A DNA stretch of 64,000 nucleotides from Bacillus sp. NTK071 (GCF_017303315.1 NZ_JAFKOI010000001.1:186001-250000); one strand, 5' to 3'. Counted from the stretch's first letter, positions 26,625-34,524 are shown. A program made the numbers and translations. Notes: generated by a model not told the origin, from the sequence alone.

Positions 26625-27254
26625 TTATTTTGAAATAAACATTTGTGTCCAATAATGACCATAAGAGCCGCCTGAAACATATCCAACACCAATCTGAGTG
26701 TAGCCAGGGTTAAGGATATTCTTTCGGTGTCCTTCACTATTCATCCAAGCTTGTACTACTTCTTCTGGAGTAGATTGACCTGCAGCAATGTTTTCACCAG
26801 CACTACGATAGGAAACACCAAAATCTTTTAGCATTGTAAATGGAGATCCGTACGTTGGCGACTGATGTGAGAAGTAATTTTTGTCTCGCATGTCAGCTGA
26901 CTTATATCTTGCAACTCTTGCAACCTGCCAATTCCAGGTTAATGGAGATAGACCATTTTTCGCTCTTTCCTGATTCGTTAAATCCATGACTTGCTGCCCA
27001 ACATCTTTTGATTTGTTGATTGACGGGTTACCGGTTGGAACATTTACTCGATCTCCAGGATAAATTAAGTCTGGATTATTAAACTGAGGATTAGCGTTAA
27101 TAATCTCTGTAAGTCCAATCCGATACCGTTTGGAGATTTTCCACAACGTGTCACCTGATTTAACAGTGTATGTAGTTTGTCCATATGCAGTTTCGGGTGA
27201 AAATAAGCTAGCTGCAAGAAGAAATACTACTAATAATGGGATATACTTTTTCAT
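26625..27254 (-). CDS. Secreted LysM-CAP domain protein
   Basis: A 209-residue secreted protein. A signal peptide of about 25 residues is followed by one LysM domain (TTYTVKSGDTLWKISKRY to about residue 75) and a CAP/SCP domain from about residue 92 to the end. The CAP signatures HRKNILNPGYTQIGVG and GENIAAG are present. LysM binds peptidoglycan or spore cortex; the CAP part has no firm enzymatic role in bacteria. The layout resembles the YkwD family and the N-terminus of the spore protein SafA. The ATG at 27254 follows AAAGGAGA. Confidence 0.88.
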   Translation of the reverse strand: MKKYIPLLVVFLLAASLFSPETAYGQTTYTVKSGDTLWKISKRYRIGLTEIINANPQFNNPDLIYPGDRVNVPTGNPSINKSKDVGQQVMDLTNQERAKNGLSPLTWNWQVARVARYKSADMRDKNYFSHQSPTYGSPFTMLKDFGVSYRSAGENIAAGQSTPEEVVQAWMNSEGHRKNILNPGYTQIGVGYVSGGSYGHYWTQMFISK

Positions 27255-27320
27255 TACTTCATCTCCTTTCAATCGTAGTTTGACCAAAAGTGGTAATCTT
27301 ACCCCATTTTTTTTGAAAAA

Positions 27321-27376
27321 TGGCTATGTTAATGAGGCGAAAATCGAGAAATCAACAATAGAAGCGAACATAGCCA
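27321..27376. repeat. 56-bp palindromic interspersed repeat, copy 1
   Basis: Perfect 10-bp terminal inverted repeats TGGCTATGTT (27321-27330) and AACATAGCCA (27367-27376) enclose 36 bases. Read on the minus strand, the first 40 bases match 63759-63798 at about 34 of 40 positions. It lies between divergent genes, flanked by A/T runs, and has no ORF. Confidence 0.75.
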
Positions 27377-27525
27377 AAAAATTAATTATTTAAAATAACA
27401 ACTGGAAACCATAATATAGAGGTGATTATCGAGCATAATGGTAAGTAAACATTGCAACTACAGTGCCCCTTATACTATTATTAGAGGGTGGACTTGTTGT
27501 GAAATACAAAGGAGGCAAACGAATA

Positions 27526-28260
27526 ATGAAATTCGAAAACACTGGTCTGGAATCTACGATTGTTCAGTTTTCCATTTTAGACCATATCATGCATGAAAAC
27601 GGTTTAGTACTTGCTGGCCAATGGGATTATGAGCGAGTTACATATGATTATAAATTTGAAGATATGACAAACGGTGACATTTATTATCTTCGAGTACCAG
27701 GCGTAGCAATTGAGGGAATGGTTGAATCAGCTCACGCTGTAATTAAACTGGGAAAGCCTTATGTTGGAAAGCACTATTACCCTCATGGTGTGGAGTATGA
27801 TGAAGAATTTCCAGAAACCATTATTAGCACATGTAATAAGAAGCTAGAAATTGTTCGAGATCAGTTAGGAGCTGCACTCCAGCGAAGCATGGTATCTGTA
27901 GGTGAACTTGCTAAGCGTGTTACACCTTGTAAACCGTCCGATAGCGTATCTGTTGCTGCAGCTGTAATGAAAAAAGAGAACGTTACAATCGTTCCTGTTT
28001 GTGATGAGAACGAGCATTTAATGGGCATTGTCACGGACCGTGCTATTGCAGTTGGTGGGTTTGCGGATAATGAAGCTGGCACTACGAAGGTAGAAGAACT
28101 AGTGGAAAAGCCACAGGTCACATTGTCTCCGGATATGAAACCTGAACAGGCTGCAGAATTAATGAATGAATCCCGTCTAACGGAAGTGATTGTTTTAGAT
28201 GGTGACCGTTTTGTTGGAATTGTTTCCTATTTCCTACTTAAAGAAAAAATTAATGCATAA
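27526..28260 (+). CDS. YugN-like domain fused to a CBS-domain pair
   Basis: A 244-residue soluble protein. Residues 1-110 are YugN-like (FENTGLESTIVQFSILDHIM, GQWDYERVTYDYKFED). From about residue 125 to the end there are two CBS motifs, with MGIVTDRAIAVGG and FVGIVSYFLLKE as their C-terminal strands. CBS pairs commonly bind adenine nucleotides. By position it replaces B. subtilis ylbA and ylbB, the latter being a CBS protein, so this looks like a fused ylbA-ylbB. I could not verify that ylbA itself is YugN-like. ATG 27526 follows AAAGGAGG at ten bases. Confidence 0.82.
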   Translation: MKFENTGLESTIVQFSILDHIMHENGLVLAGQWDYERVTYDYKFEDMTNGDIYYLRVPGVAIEGMVESAHAVIKLGKPYVGKHYYPHGVEYDEEFPETIISTCNKKLEIVRDQLGAALQRSMVSVGELAKRVTPCKPSDSVSVAAAVMKKENVTIVPVCDENEHLMGIVTDRAIAVGGFADNEAGTTKVEELVEKPQVTLSPDMKPEQAAELMNESRLTEVIVLDGDRFVGIVSYFLLKEKINA

Positions 28261-28262
28261 AT

Positions 28263-28291
28263 AAGAGGAGCCTGAGCGCTCTTCTTTTTTT
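28263..28291 (+). terminator. Weak terminator after the YugN-CBS gene
   Basis: AAGAGGAGC pairs imperfectly with GCGCTCTT around CTGA, followed by seven T residues. Confidence 0.6.
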
Positions 28292-28418
28292 GTGAGTTTT
28301 TGGCTTTTGACACATAGAAAAGGGACACAGGTATACGATATGTGGGCTGGAGTGTTAAACAATTGCGATACGGAGGATAGATAAGGCATAATAGATACAA
28401 TGAAATGGAGGCGATCCG

Positions 28419-29489
28419 ATGATTAGAAACATGCTTCGCTTCGTAATGCTAATCGTCTTAATAGTTATCGGAATGACTGTATATGAACGAATAGACTGGA
28501 ATAAAGTTGTTCCAGAAGTTGAACGGATTATAACGGAGGAAAAGGCAGTACTTGATGAAACGACAAAAGATGAACCTGAAGTAACTAGTGAACCATTACC
28601 TGCACTAACGGGTATAGAAAAGTGGATTGGAAATAGTACGGAAGGTATTACTAAAGAGCTGGGTGAACCTGATCGAGTAGATCCCTCCGCCTATGGATAT
28701 AAATGGTGGATTTATGAACAGTCAAGTTCAGAATATTTTCAAATCGGGATTGAAGATGGAAAAGTAGTAACCATTTTCTTTATGGGTAACGTTGAAGCTG
28801 GTGAGAACTATCCAATGGGAGAGCAATCTGAAACCGTTTTTAGTGAAATGAAACCACAAAAAGAAGTTCCACTCAAAGTGAATGGCTATGACTATCGCTT
28901 TCAACTTACGAGCGAAGAAGTACAGCAGAAACCTCTTGTAAAGATTCATGATAAATTATATGCGCAATATTACTTTGATAAATTCAATGGGAGCTTAAGA
29001 GCCGTAAGACTTGCTGAACCACATGTGCTTGTGAAGCAAAGGCCATATGCAGTCTCTTATCGAGGTGAGTTAATTGAAGCTGCCTCTCTTAGTAATAGTC
29101 AGTGGGAAGAAGTTCAAACGGCTATGGAGAAGCAAATCTTCGCTATGACGAATGTTCTTAGAAACCTTTCTGATAAAAAAACACTGTCTTATAATCAAGA
29201 AGTATCAAAAGTGGCTTTTGGTCATAGCAAAGATATGGGTGTGAACAATTACTTTTCACATACTTCTCCATCAGAAGGAGAACTTTCTGACCGATTGAAG
29301 AGTGGCGATGTGCTTTATAGCTATGCTGGGGAGAATATTGCAGCTAGGTACCCAGACGCAGGAGCATCCATGATTGGGTGGCTAAATAGTAAAGGGCATC
29401 GTGAAGCGCTCCTAAATGAAGAATTCACGGAAATAGGAGTTGGCGTTTATCGTGAATATTACACTCAGAATTTCATTAAACCTTTCTAG
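28419..29489 (+). CDS. ylbC: CAP-domain protein YlbC
   Basis: A 356-residue exported or membrane-anchored protein. A single hydrophobic segment at residues 5-22 is followed by a CAP-associated N-terminal domain (WIGNSTEGITKELGEPDRV) and a C-terminal CAP/SCP domain (SHTSPSEG, AGENIAA, NSKGHREALL). Function is unknown. Position and architecture fit YlbC. The ATG follows GGAGGCGATCC. Its 3' end overlaps the convergent thioesterase gene by 14 bases. Confidence 0.9.
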   Translation: MIRNMLRFVMLIVLIVIGMTVYERIDWNKVVPEVERIITEEKAVLDETTKDEPEVTSEPLPALTGIEKWIGNSTEGITKELGEPDRVDPSAYGYKWWIYEQSSSEYFQIGIEDGKVVTIFFMGNVEAGENYPMGEQSETVFSEMKPQKEVPLKVNGYDYRFQLTSEEVQQKPLVKIHDKLYAQYYFDKFNGSLRAVRLAEPHVLVKQRPYAVSYRGELIEAASLSNSQWEEVQTAMEKQIFAMTNVLRNLSDKKTLSYNQEVSKVAFGHSKDMGVNNYFSHTSPSEGELSDRLKSGDVLYSYAGENIAARYPDAGASMIGWLNSKGHREALLNEEFTEIGVGVYREYYTQNFIKPF

Positions 29490-29970
29490 AGATAACCATA
29501 AAATTGCCCGTTGCGGTAGCGATCATTGTATCATCGTCACGAAATACGTCTGCTTTCACAACCCACCTAGTCTCACTTTTGAACAGTACATGTGAGCGGC
29601 ACCTAAGTTCTTTTCCACTCCCTTTAGCGAGGTAGTAAATGTTCATCTCTGACGTAACTGCTGCTTTAATTGAGGGAAGAGACTGATGGACAAGTGAGCC
29701 CATTGCAATATCGATTAGAGAAGCTGTTATCCCTCCATGGACAATCTTGAGGGGATTATGAATAAGCTCTCTATTTGGTATAATACTTTCGTATGTATTC
29801 TCGTCAATGAGCTTACTCTTAATTCCCATGTAACCTGCTAAATAGGTTTTGTAGTGGTTACTTTGCTTTTTCTTTATTCCTTCTAGCAAAGAATAGAGAT
29901 TTTTTCTTTCTTCATTGGTTGCCTCTTCAAGCATTTCTGATAGGAGCGCATGTATGTTCTCGTTTTCCAT
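29476..29970 (-). CDS. PaaI-type hotdog thioesterase
   Basis: A 164-residue acyl-CoA thioesterase-like protein with the hotdog-fold core NPLKIVHGGITASLIDIAMG near residues 75-94. It is probably a hydrolase of aryl- or acyl-CoA esters. It carries an extra 50-residue helical N-terminus that most short PaaI proteins lack. The ATG at 29970 follows AGGAAAGGA. It is convergent with ylbC and shares 14 bases at the 3' ends. It is not in the B. subtilis ylb order that I recall. Confidence 0.8.
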   Translation of the reverse strand: MENENIHALLSEMLEEATNEERKNLYSLLEGIKKKQSNHYKTYLAGYMGIKSKLIDENTYESIIPNRELIHNPLKIVHGGITASLIDIAMGSLVHQSLPSIKAAVTSEMNIYYLAKGSGKELRCRSHVLFKSETRWVVKADVFRDDDTMIATATGNFMVISRKV

Positions 29971-30117
29971 ATAATGTTCCTTTCCTAAGCAAGTTCGCTA
30001 TTTATTCATTTTACCAGTAATGGTCGTATGCACCAATAAATAGGCGCACAATTGTTAAAAGTCTAATTATTATGTAATAAGACCATTTATGGTTAGCAAG
30101 AAATGGAGGTGGCGAAT

Positions 30118-30501
30118 TTGCCTGAAACACAAGCGAGTCAAAAAGTTCAGGAATTTAAAACATTCGTCAAAGCGAATCCTTATGTTCTTAAAAAGGTGAA
30201 GAGTGGTGAAAAAACACTTCAGGAGCTTTTTGAGGAGTGGATGCTTTTCGGTGAGGATGATCAAACCTGGTTTGACGATGAAGAGGATAAAGAGGAAGTT
30301 ACTGATGATAAGAGCACAAAGGCAGGCGGAATGCTTTCTGCTATTAAACAAATGAATTTTGATGAGTTACAAAAAGGAATTGAACAATTTAGTGGAGCGG
30401 TCTATTCGATACAAGAGGTTCTCTCCCAATTCCGTAGCAAGCCAAAGCAACAAGCACCTTATATTCACTCCCATTCCCCATTTCCATTTCGTCATGATTA
30501 G
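30118..30501 (+). CDS. ylbD: YlbD-like putative spore coat protein
   Basis: A 127-residue acidic protein with FKTFVKANPYVLKKVKSGEKTLQELFEEW and a DDQTWF motif, typical of the YlbD family, annotated as putative coat protein. The C-terminus is short and His/Pro-rich (YIHSHSPFPF). TTG 30118 is chosen as the start, behind GGAGGTG; the ATG at 30103 overlaps that site. ylbE starts 11 bases downstream. Confidence 0.85.
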   Translation: MPETQASQKVQEFKTFVKANPYVLKKVKSGEKTLQELFEEWMLFGEDDQTWFDDEEDKEEVTDDKSTKAGGMLSAIKQMNFDELQKGIEQFSGAVYSIQEVLSQFRSKPKQQAPYIHSHSPFPFRHD

Positions 30502-30512
30502 GAGGGGATTTA

Positions 30513-30746
30513 ATGCGTGAAGAAGTGCAGGCTTTCTTAGCTTCACGACAAGATTTGGTCTTTTTCTTAAGAAATCAACCTGTATGGTATCGACGCTTAA
30601 GCAGAGAGCCATATGCACTGAAGGAATTCGAAGAAGCCTCAAAAGTGTTTTACGGCCAAACGTTTCCACAGCGCGTCGATCGATTTCAAAACCAATTAAA
30701 CATGGTAAATATGATGCTTGCATTAGTGACCCAATTGAAAAATTAG
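30513..30746 (+). CDS. ylbE: YlbE-like protein
   Basis: A 77-residue protein of the YlbE-like family (RNQPVWYRRLSREP, FYGQTFPQRVDRF). Function is unknown; it accompanies ylbD, with which it forms an operon. The ATG follows AGGAGGGG. Its last codons form the left arm of the terminator. Confidence 0.88.
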   Translation: MREEVQAFLASRQDLVFFLRNQPVWYRRLSREPYALKEFEEASKVFYGQTFPQRVDRFQNQLNMVNMMLALVTQLKN

Positions 30747-30757
30747 GGTCTTTTTTT
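30728..30757 (+). terminator. Terminator overlapping the end of ylbE
   Basis: GACCCAATT pairs with AATTAGGGTC around GAAA (one bulge), followed by seven T residues. The left arm lies inside the ylbE coding region. Confidence 0.82.
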
Positions 30758-30825
30758 GTACCACATTTTCCGCTCATTAAATTATTTGGTTTGGGCACAC
30801 TGAAGAGCAAAGGAGTGTGAACAAA

Positions 30826-31221
30826 ATGGAAGTGAGCAGGCGTGGTTGGAAACAAGTGTTTGTCATCTTATTGATGATTATTTGTTGTGTCCCTGTAGTT
30901 GGATTTAGTCAATCATTAGAGGAAAAGGTAACTTCAAGGACGAAAGCAGATCCTGTTGTCGTTAATCATCGCATAAAGAATAAAGATTTGTTTGTTGAAT
31001 GCGTTATTCCCAATTTTTCATTTGATCAAGATAATGAGAAGAAAGACTATCATGGTTATATTGATGTATTCCTTGATGGTAAAAAGCATCAAACCGTCAA
31101 ACAAGCTGCCTTTATTGTACAAAACCTTCCTGAAGGAAAACACTTAATACGTTTAGATATTATGCGAGAGGATGGTGGCAGGTACTTATCCCTTAAAGAA
31201 ATTGAAGTGGAAATAAAATAA
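30826..31221 (+). CDS. Predicted secreted protein, unknown family
   Basis: A 131-residue protein with an N-terminal signal peptide (hydrophobic core VFVILLMIICCVPVVGF, residues 11-27). The mature domain is probably beta-rich, Ig-like (YHGYIDVFLDGKKHQTVKQAAFIVQNL). I do not recognise the family. ATG 30826 lies ten bases from GGAG; GTG 30817 is too close to that site. It lies between ylbE and ylbF and has no counterpart in the B. subtilis order. Confidence 0.7.
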   Translation: MEVSRRGWKQVFVILLMIICCVPVVGFSQSLEEKVTSRTKADPVVVNHRIKNKDLFVECVIPNFSFDQDNEKKDYHGYIDVFLDGKKHQTVKQAAFIVQNLPEGKHLIRLDIMREDGGRYLSLKEIEVEIK

Positions 31222-31240
31222 GTCTCTATAAAGAGACTCA
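31221..31240 (-). terminator. Terminator-like hairpin for the ATP-grasp gene
   Basis: AGTCTCT and AGAGACT form a 7-bp stem; on the minus strand the stem is followed by TATTTTATTT. It lies just past the stop of the minus-strand gene. Confidence 0.55.
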
Positions 31241-31244
31241 CTGA

Positions 31245-32048
31245 TTATGATATACGTCGATAAGGTGTCGTTGGAGGAACGAGAGGTGGAAATTGATCCT
31301 GTAAATAGTTAAATATCATTTTTTCAATTTCAATTCCTTGTTGAACAAGCGCCTGGTTACCGAACAAACAATTAAATTCTAGAAAATAATACTTCCCGTT
31401 TGCAAAGACAACATCAAATCCAGCGTGGTCGATTCCTAGTGCTTTTGCTGTTTTGTCTACAAGTTGAAGCGCCTCATCAGGAATACTGTGAAAAGATAGT
31501 TTGCCACCCTGTGCTACGTTATTGAGGAAGGATTCTCCACCAATTCGCCAGTAGGCGGATACTACATCATTCCCAACGTAAACAACACGAAGATCTTTTT
31601 CGATTGGTAAATACTCCTGGACATATAGAACGTCATTTTGTTCAGCGTAAGCAAGGAAATCCTCTCGTGATCGAATTAGGAAAACACCATTTCCCATTGA
31701 ACTGCGAACTTCCTTTGCGACAAATGGAAAAGGAAAAGTATCTAGAATCCGTTCGATCGTTTCTTTTGAACTGCCAGCTATTTCAGTATATGGCATAAGG
31801 TCAGGGCTAATTGACCAGAATGCTCTTGTCATTTCAACTTTATCAAACCCAAGTTGAATTGATTGAATCGAAGGGAAAATCTTTTTATTTAAGCCATAAA
31901 CAAGTGAGTTCACTTGCCATTTTTCAGGAAAGAGAAGCACATCTGATGCGCGAATATCGTCAATTTTCTTAAACATATGATCTGGTTTAACGTAAGAAAT
32001 ACCTGGCATACCGAGTGTACGAAATGGATTAAAGGTAAGAAGTTTCAC
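31245..32048 (-). CDS. ATP-grasp (RimK-like) protein
   Basis: A 267-residue ATP-grasp protein. Its N-terminal domain opens VKLLTFNPFRTLGMPG. The ATP-binding part has FPFVAKEVRSSMGNGVFLI near residue 130, VQEYLPIEKDLRVVYVG, and the metal-binding FDVVFANGKYYFLEFNC near the C-terminus. Such enzymes join a carboxylate to an amine or thiol, and some Bacillus relatives (YheC/YheD) are spore-coat associated. The substrate is unknown. GTG 32048 is the most homologous-looking start, but AGAAAGGAAG is 12 bases away; the frame is open to 32147. Confidence 0.78.
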   Translation of the reverse strand: MKLLTFNPFRTLGMPGISYVKPDHMFKKIDDIRASDVLLFPEKWQVNSLVYGLNKKIFPSIQSIQLGFDKVEMTRAFWSISPDLMPYTEIAGSSKETIERILDTFPFPFVAKEVRSSMGNGVFLIRSREDFLAYAEQNDVLYVQEYLPIEKDLRVVYVGNDVVSAYWRIGGESFLNNVAQGGKLSFHSIPDEALQLVDKTAKALGIDHAGFDVVFANGKYYFLEFNCLFGNQALVQQGIEIEKMIFNYLQDQFPPLVPPTTPYRRIS

Positions 32049-32215
32049 AGTTTTATTTGTCTTCCTTTCTAAGATGAAAACACATAAATCTAGAAAATTA
32101 TAGATCTGAATACATAATAAGTCAATAACCAAATCGTGGGTATTCACTTTTGTTTGCTATAGAGGACTGGTCAGCGCCTTCCTTGAAGTGGTAAGATAAG
32201 GGTGGAGGTGTAAGT

Positions 32216-32656
32216 ATGATTGCTACTCTCGATAGTGTTATGATTCTAGACCAGGCTGAGGAGCTTGGGTTTATGATAAAAGATTCAGAAGTTGCTCATG
32301 ACTATCATGAGGCAAGAAAGAAATTAGCAAAGAATAAGGAAGCACAGGGACTAATTAAACGTTTCGCTGAATTAAAAGAACTATATGATGAGGTTCAGCG
32401 ATTTGGAAGGTACCATCCTGACTTCATGACTATAACTGTGAAGGTCCGTGAAGCTAAGCGTGATATGGACCTACATGATGCTGTAGCGGAATTTAAGAAG
32501 GCGGAAACCGAGCTTGAATCATTGCTTGTTGAAGTATGTTCCCTTCTCGCTGGAGAAGTTTCACCTTCTATCAAAGTTCCATCAGGAAATCCTTTCTTTG
32601 ATAATCAATCTTGTGGAGGCGGCTGCGGCTCAGGCGGTAGCTGTGGATGTGGTTAA
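32216..32656 (+). CDS. ylbF: RicF (YlbF), RNase Y specificity factor subunit
   Basis: A 146-residue helical protein of the YlbF/YmcA family. In B. subtilis YlbF forms the RicAFT (Y-) complex, which carries iron-sulfur clusters and steers RNase Y mRNA processing, affecting competence, biofilm and sporulation. The helical core spans residues 8-112. The tail carries four cysteines in CGGGCGSGGSCGCG, consistent with cluster binding. The ATG follows GGAGGTG. It is monocistronic, with a terminator directly after the stop. Confidence 0.9.
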   Translation: MIATLDSVMILDQAEELGFMIKDSEVAHDYHEARKKLAKNKEAQGLIKRFAELKELYDEVQRFGRYHPDFMTITVKVREAKRDMDLHDAVAEFKKAETELESLLVEVCSLLAGEVSPSIKVPSGNPFFDNQSCGGGCGSGGSCGCG

Positions 32657-32682
32657 CCAGAGCAACATGCTCTGGTTTTTTT
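32655..32682. terminator. Terminator after ylbF
   Basis: AACCAGAGCA pairs with TGCTCTGGTT, followed by seven T residues. The T tract runs into the stop codon of the convergent minus-strand gene. Confidence 0.88.
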
Positions 32683-33001
32683 ATTCTCTGAAGCGGATGC
32701 AATCAGGACAAAGGTTACCACAGCAAAACATTTTCTCCTGTGGAACAAGAAAACGTACACGATAGACCATATGTGATCGGTCTTCACGGACAAAGGAATA
32801 TTCCATGCGTAACCGCTTACCTTTCATAACCTTAGCTGCTTCGATTTTTATTAAGGTTTCAATCGTATCTTTTCCTATGTTTGTACTTACTGTAAAATAA
32901 AGAAAGGGTATTCCGGTGATTTTCTTTTTGGAAACGGAGCTAACAGCATTTGATTTAGCTAATTCGCTTAGAAATGGCGTCCATATATCATCAAGGTTCA
33001 T
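32681..33001 (-). CDS. Small conserved protein with a C-terminal Cys cluster
   Basis: A 106-residue soluble protein that I do not recognise. It has a basic, strand-rich middle (KVMKGKRLRMEYSFVRED) and ends with CCGNLCPDC, a likely metal-binding cluster. ATG 33001 follows AGAAAGGA at nine bases; the ORF extends eight codons upstream. It is convergent with ylbF, itself a cysteine-tailed protein, but no functional link can be inferred from that alone. Confidence 0.62.
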   Translation of the reverse strand: MNLDDIWTPFLSELAKSNAVSSVSKKKITGIPFLYFTVSTNIGKDTIETLIKIEAAKVMKGKRLRMEYSFVREDRSHMVYRVRFLVPQEKMFCCGNLCPDCIRFRE

Positions 33002-33147
33002 TGTATTGCATCCTTTCTCATACACAGTCTACTGTTATCCTAACCGAAACATATTCAAATGACCATCACTCTGTTCATTCTTGCGATCGAGCATCTTTCG
33101 TGCTAGGTTTGAACTAGAAGATTTCAAAAGCAAAGGGGAAGCGCGTC

Positions 33148-33423
33148 ATGTTTGTAGAACGAGTTGGCTTAGCAGTCTATATTCAGTCACTAAAGCATGC
33201 CAAACAACTAAGAAGGTTTGGAAATGTACATTATGTTTCCTCGAAACAAAAGTATGTTGTTATTTATATTAATCTAGATCAGCTAGAGGTGACGAAAGAA
33301 CGATTGAACTCCCTTCATTTTGTGAAGCGAGTGGAACCTTCTAAGCGTCCAGAGGTGCAAACTGAATACCAGAATGCAAAGCCTGATAAAGCAAAACAGT
33401 ACGATTATAAAATGGGTCTATAG
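33148..33423 (+). CDS. ylbG: UPF0298 protein YlbG
   Basis: A 91-residue protein of the DUF2129/UPF0298 family (VGLAVYIQSLKHAKQLRRFG, HYVSSKQKYVVIYIN). It is a small alpha-beta protein without known function, conserved next to ylbF in Bacillales. The ATG follows AAAGGGGA at about nine bases. A terminator-like hairpin follows. Confidence 0.9.
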   Translation: MFVERVGLAVYIQSLKHAKQLRRFGNVHYVSSKQKYVVIYINLDQLEVTKERLNSLHFVKRVEPSKRPEVQTEYQNAKPDKAKQYDYKMGL

Positions 33424-33457
33424 AAAGCCGTTCCTTTTAGTGGATGGCTTTTTTGTT
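33422..33457 (+). terminator. Terminator after ylbG
   Basis: AAAGCCGTTCC pairs with GGATGGCTTT (one bulge) around a short loop, followed by TTTTTT. Confidence 0.7.
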
Positions 33458-33567
33458 TTGCTTCTATACAGAAATGCGGGTTTTACACAAAAGGTTACAG
33501 GGGGTTTAGGACCTCTAGCTCTTTTATTTTGACTTTTTTCTAAGTTGTATAAAGAATCATACTTAAC

Positions 33568-33585
33568 TGATTGGAGCGGAAATCA
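33568..33585. repeat. Relic of the Bacillaceae GC-rich repeat
   Basis: TGATTGGAGCGGAAATCA: a short palindrome-ended string matching the two ends of the larger element at 34663-34731 (GATTG at one end, GGAGCGGAAATCA at the other). It looks like a copy with the centre deleted. Confidence 0.5.
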
Positions 33586-33644
33586 GGCACTACTCTTAAG
33601 TAAAATAAGATGAGCAATTATAGTTAGTATGATCATGAATACAT

Positions 33645-33678
33645 GAAAAAAGCAGGAGCCTGGACTTCTGCTTTTTTC
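33645..33678. terminator. Bidirectional terminator
   Basis: A 14-bp stem, GAAAAAAGCAGGAG with CTTCTGCTTTTTTC (one G-U pair), around CCTGGA. The A and T runs lie within the stem. It is well placed to end the minus-strand gene at 33704. Confidence 0.85.
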
Positions 33679-33703
33679 GTGTATTTAGAGTTATGTATGG
33701 TGG

Positions 33704-34090
33704 CTAACTTAGAGGAGGAATTAGGTTATTTAGTCTAAGAATGCCGATAATATAGTTGTAGTAAAGCTCTTTTTCATTAAAATCAATCGAAGGCTTTACT
33801 TCAATAGGAATAATTGGCATCTCTAATGTCTCGCTAATCTCTTTGAACAGCTGCAATCTCTTAACAGATGGGTCTTTTGCAGGAATGCCTTCTCGGCAAA
33901 TATAAAGTGGCTGAAGATTTCCTTCGCCAGCTGGCTTTAATACAACTACGGGCGATACGACTTCACGGTTTTTTGTAATCGTTTTGAGCAGTAATAGACG
34001 ATGAATACGATTAGAATTGGTTCTCGCAAGTTCGACTAGTTCATAAATATCAGAATAGCCCTCTCCGAGTTCGATGAAACGTTGAATCAT
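33704..34090 (-). CDS. Conserved Bacillaceae protein, unknown function
   Basis: A 128-residue soluble protein (MIQRFIELGEGYSDIYELVELA, LQPLYICREGIP). I recall similar short proteins in this genomic position in other Bacillaceae, sometimes labelled methylthioribose kinase. That label is not credible at this length and without kinase motifs. The ATG follows GAAAGGAG at ten bases. It lies between ylbG and rsmD, divergent from the next small gene. Confidence 0.7.
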   Translation of the reverse strand: MIQRFIELGEGYSDIYELVELARTNSNRIHRLLLLKTITKNREVVSPVVVLKPAGEGNLQPLYICREGIPAKDPSVKRLQLFKEISETLEMPIIPIEVKPSIDFNEKELYYNYIIGILRLNNLIPPLS

Positions 34091-34203
34091 GATAGTGTAC
34101 TCCTTTCACTCTGTTCAGAAATCCCCTCATAATGTAGCATGAATTCTTTATGATGGAAAGGATAAAGCGTTTGCATTAAAATGATAAGAAAGGAGGTTCT
34201 TCT

Positions 34204-34524
34204 ATGGGATCGATTCTGCTTCTAGTTACGTTAGTAGGAGGTTTACTCTATTTGTACTGGATAGGAAGAAATGCTGAAGAGGAAACCATTGATAAAAAAC
34301 TAATTCAGGGATTCATCATTGCTGACATTCTTGCTGTTCTTGTTCTTCATGGGGTTATTACTGCTGCTGAGGCAGAGTTACTTTCAAATCAATCCTTGTC
34401 AGACGTTGAAGACTATCTGTTTAACCACACGAGCATAACAGAAGATGGACTTGGAGATTGGATCCATCATGATTGGGATGGCATTCAAGTAACTGATCTA
34501 CCATTTGATCTTGATCCAGGTTGA
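34204..34524 (+). CDS. Small single-pass membrane protein, unknown
   Basis: A 106-residue protein with an N-terminal membrane segment (residues 3-20) and a more amphipathic helix around residues 38-53. An acidic C-terminal region holds WIHHDWDG. I do not recognise it. The ATG follows AAAGGAGG with good spacing, so it is very likely expressed. No clear terminator follows, only the palindrome AAAAGATCTTTT at 34527-34538. Confidence 0.65.
   Translation: MGSILLLVTLVGGLLYLYWIGRNAEEETIDKKLIQGFIIADILAVLVLHGVITAAEAELLSNQSLSDVEDYLFNHTSITEDGLGDWIHHDWDGIQVTDLPFDLDPG

Noticed and set aside
30367-30855. 162-codon minus-strand ORF across ylbD, ylbE and the next gene
   Set aside because: It spans three genes and a terminator in antisense; low-complexity, no start site.
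33081-33272. ORF in a different frame over the start of ylbG
   Set aside because: Out-of-frame shadow of ylbG, which matches its family from the ATG at 33148.
33529-33553. TTGACT followed by TATAAA as a promoter
   Set aside because: The spacer is only 13 bases and no gene follows on that strand before the terminator at 33645.
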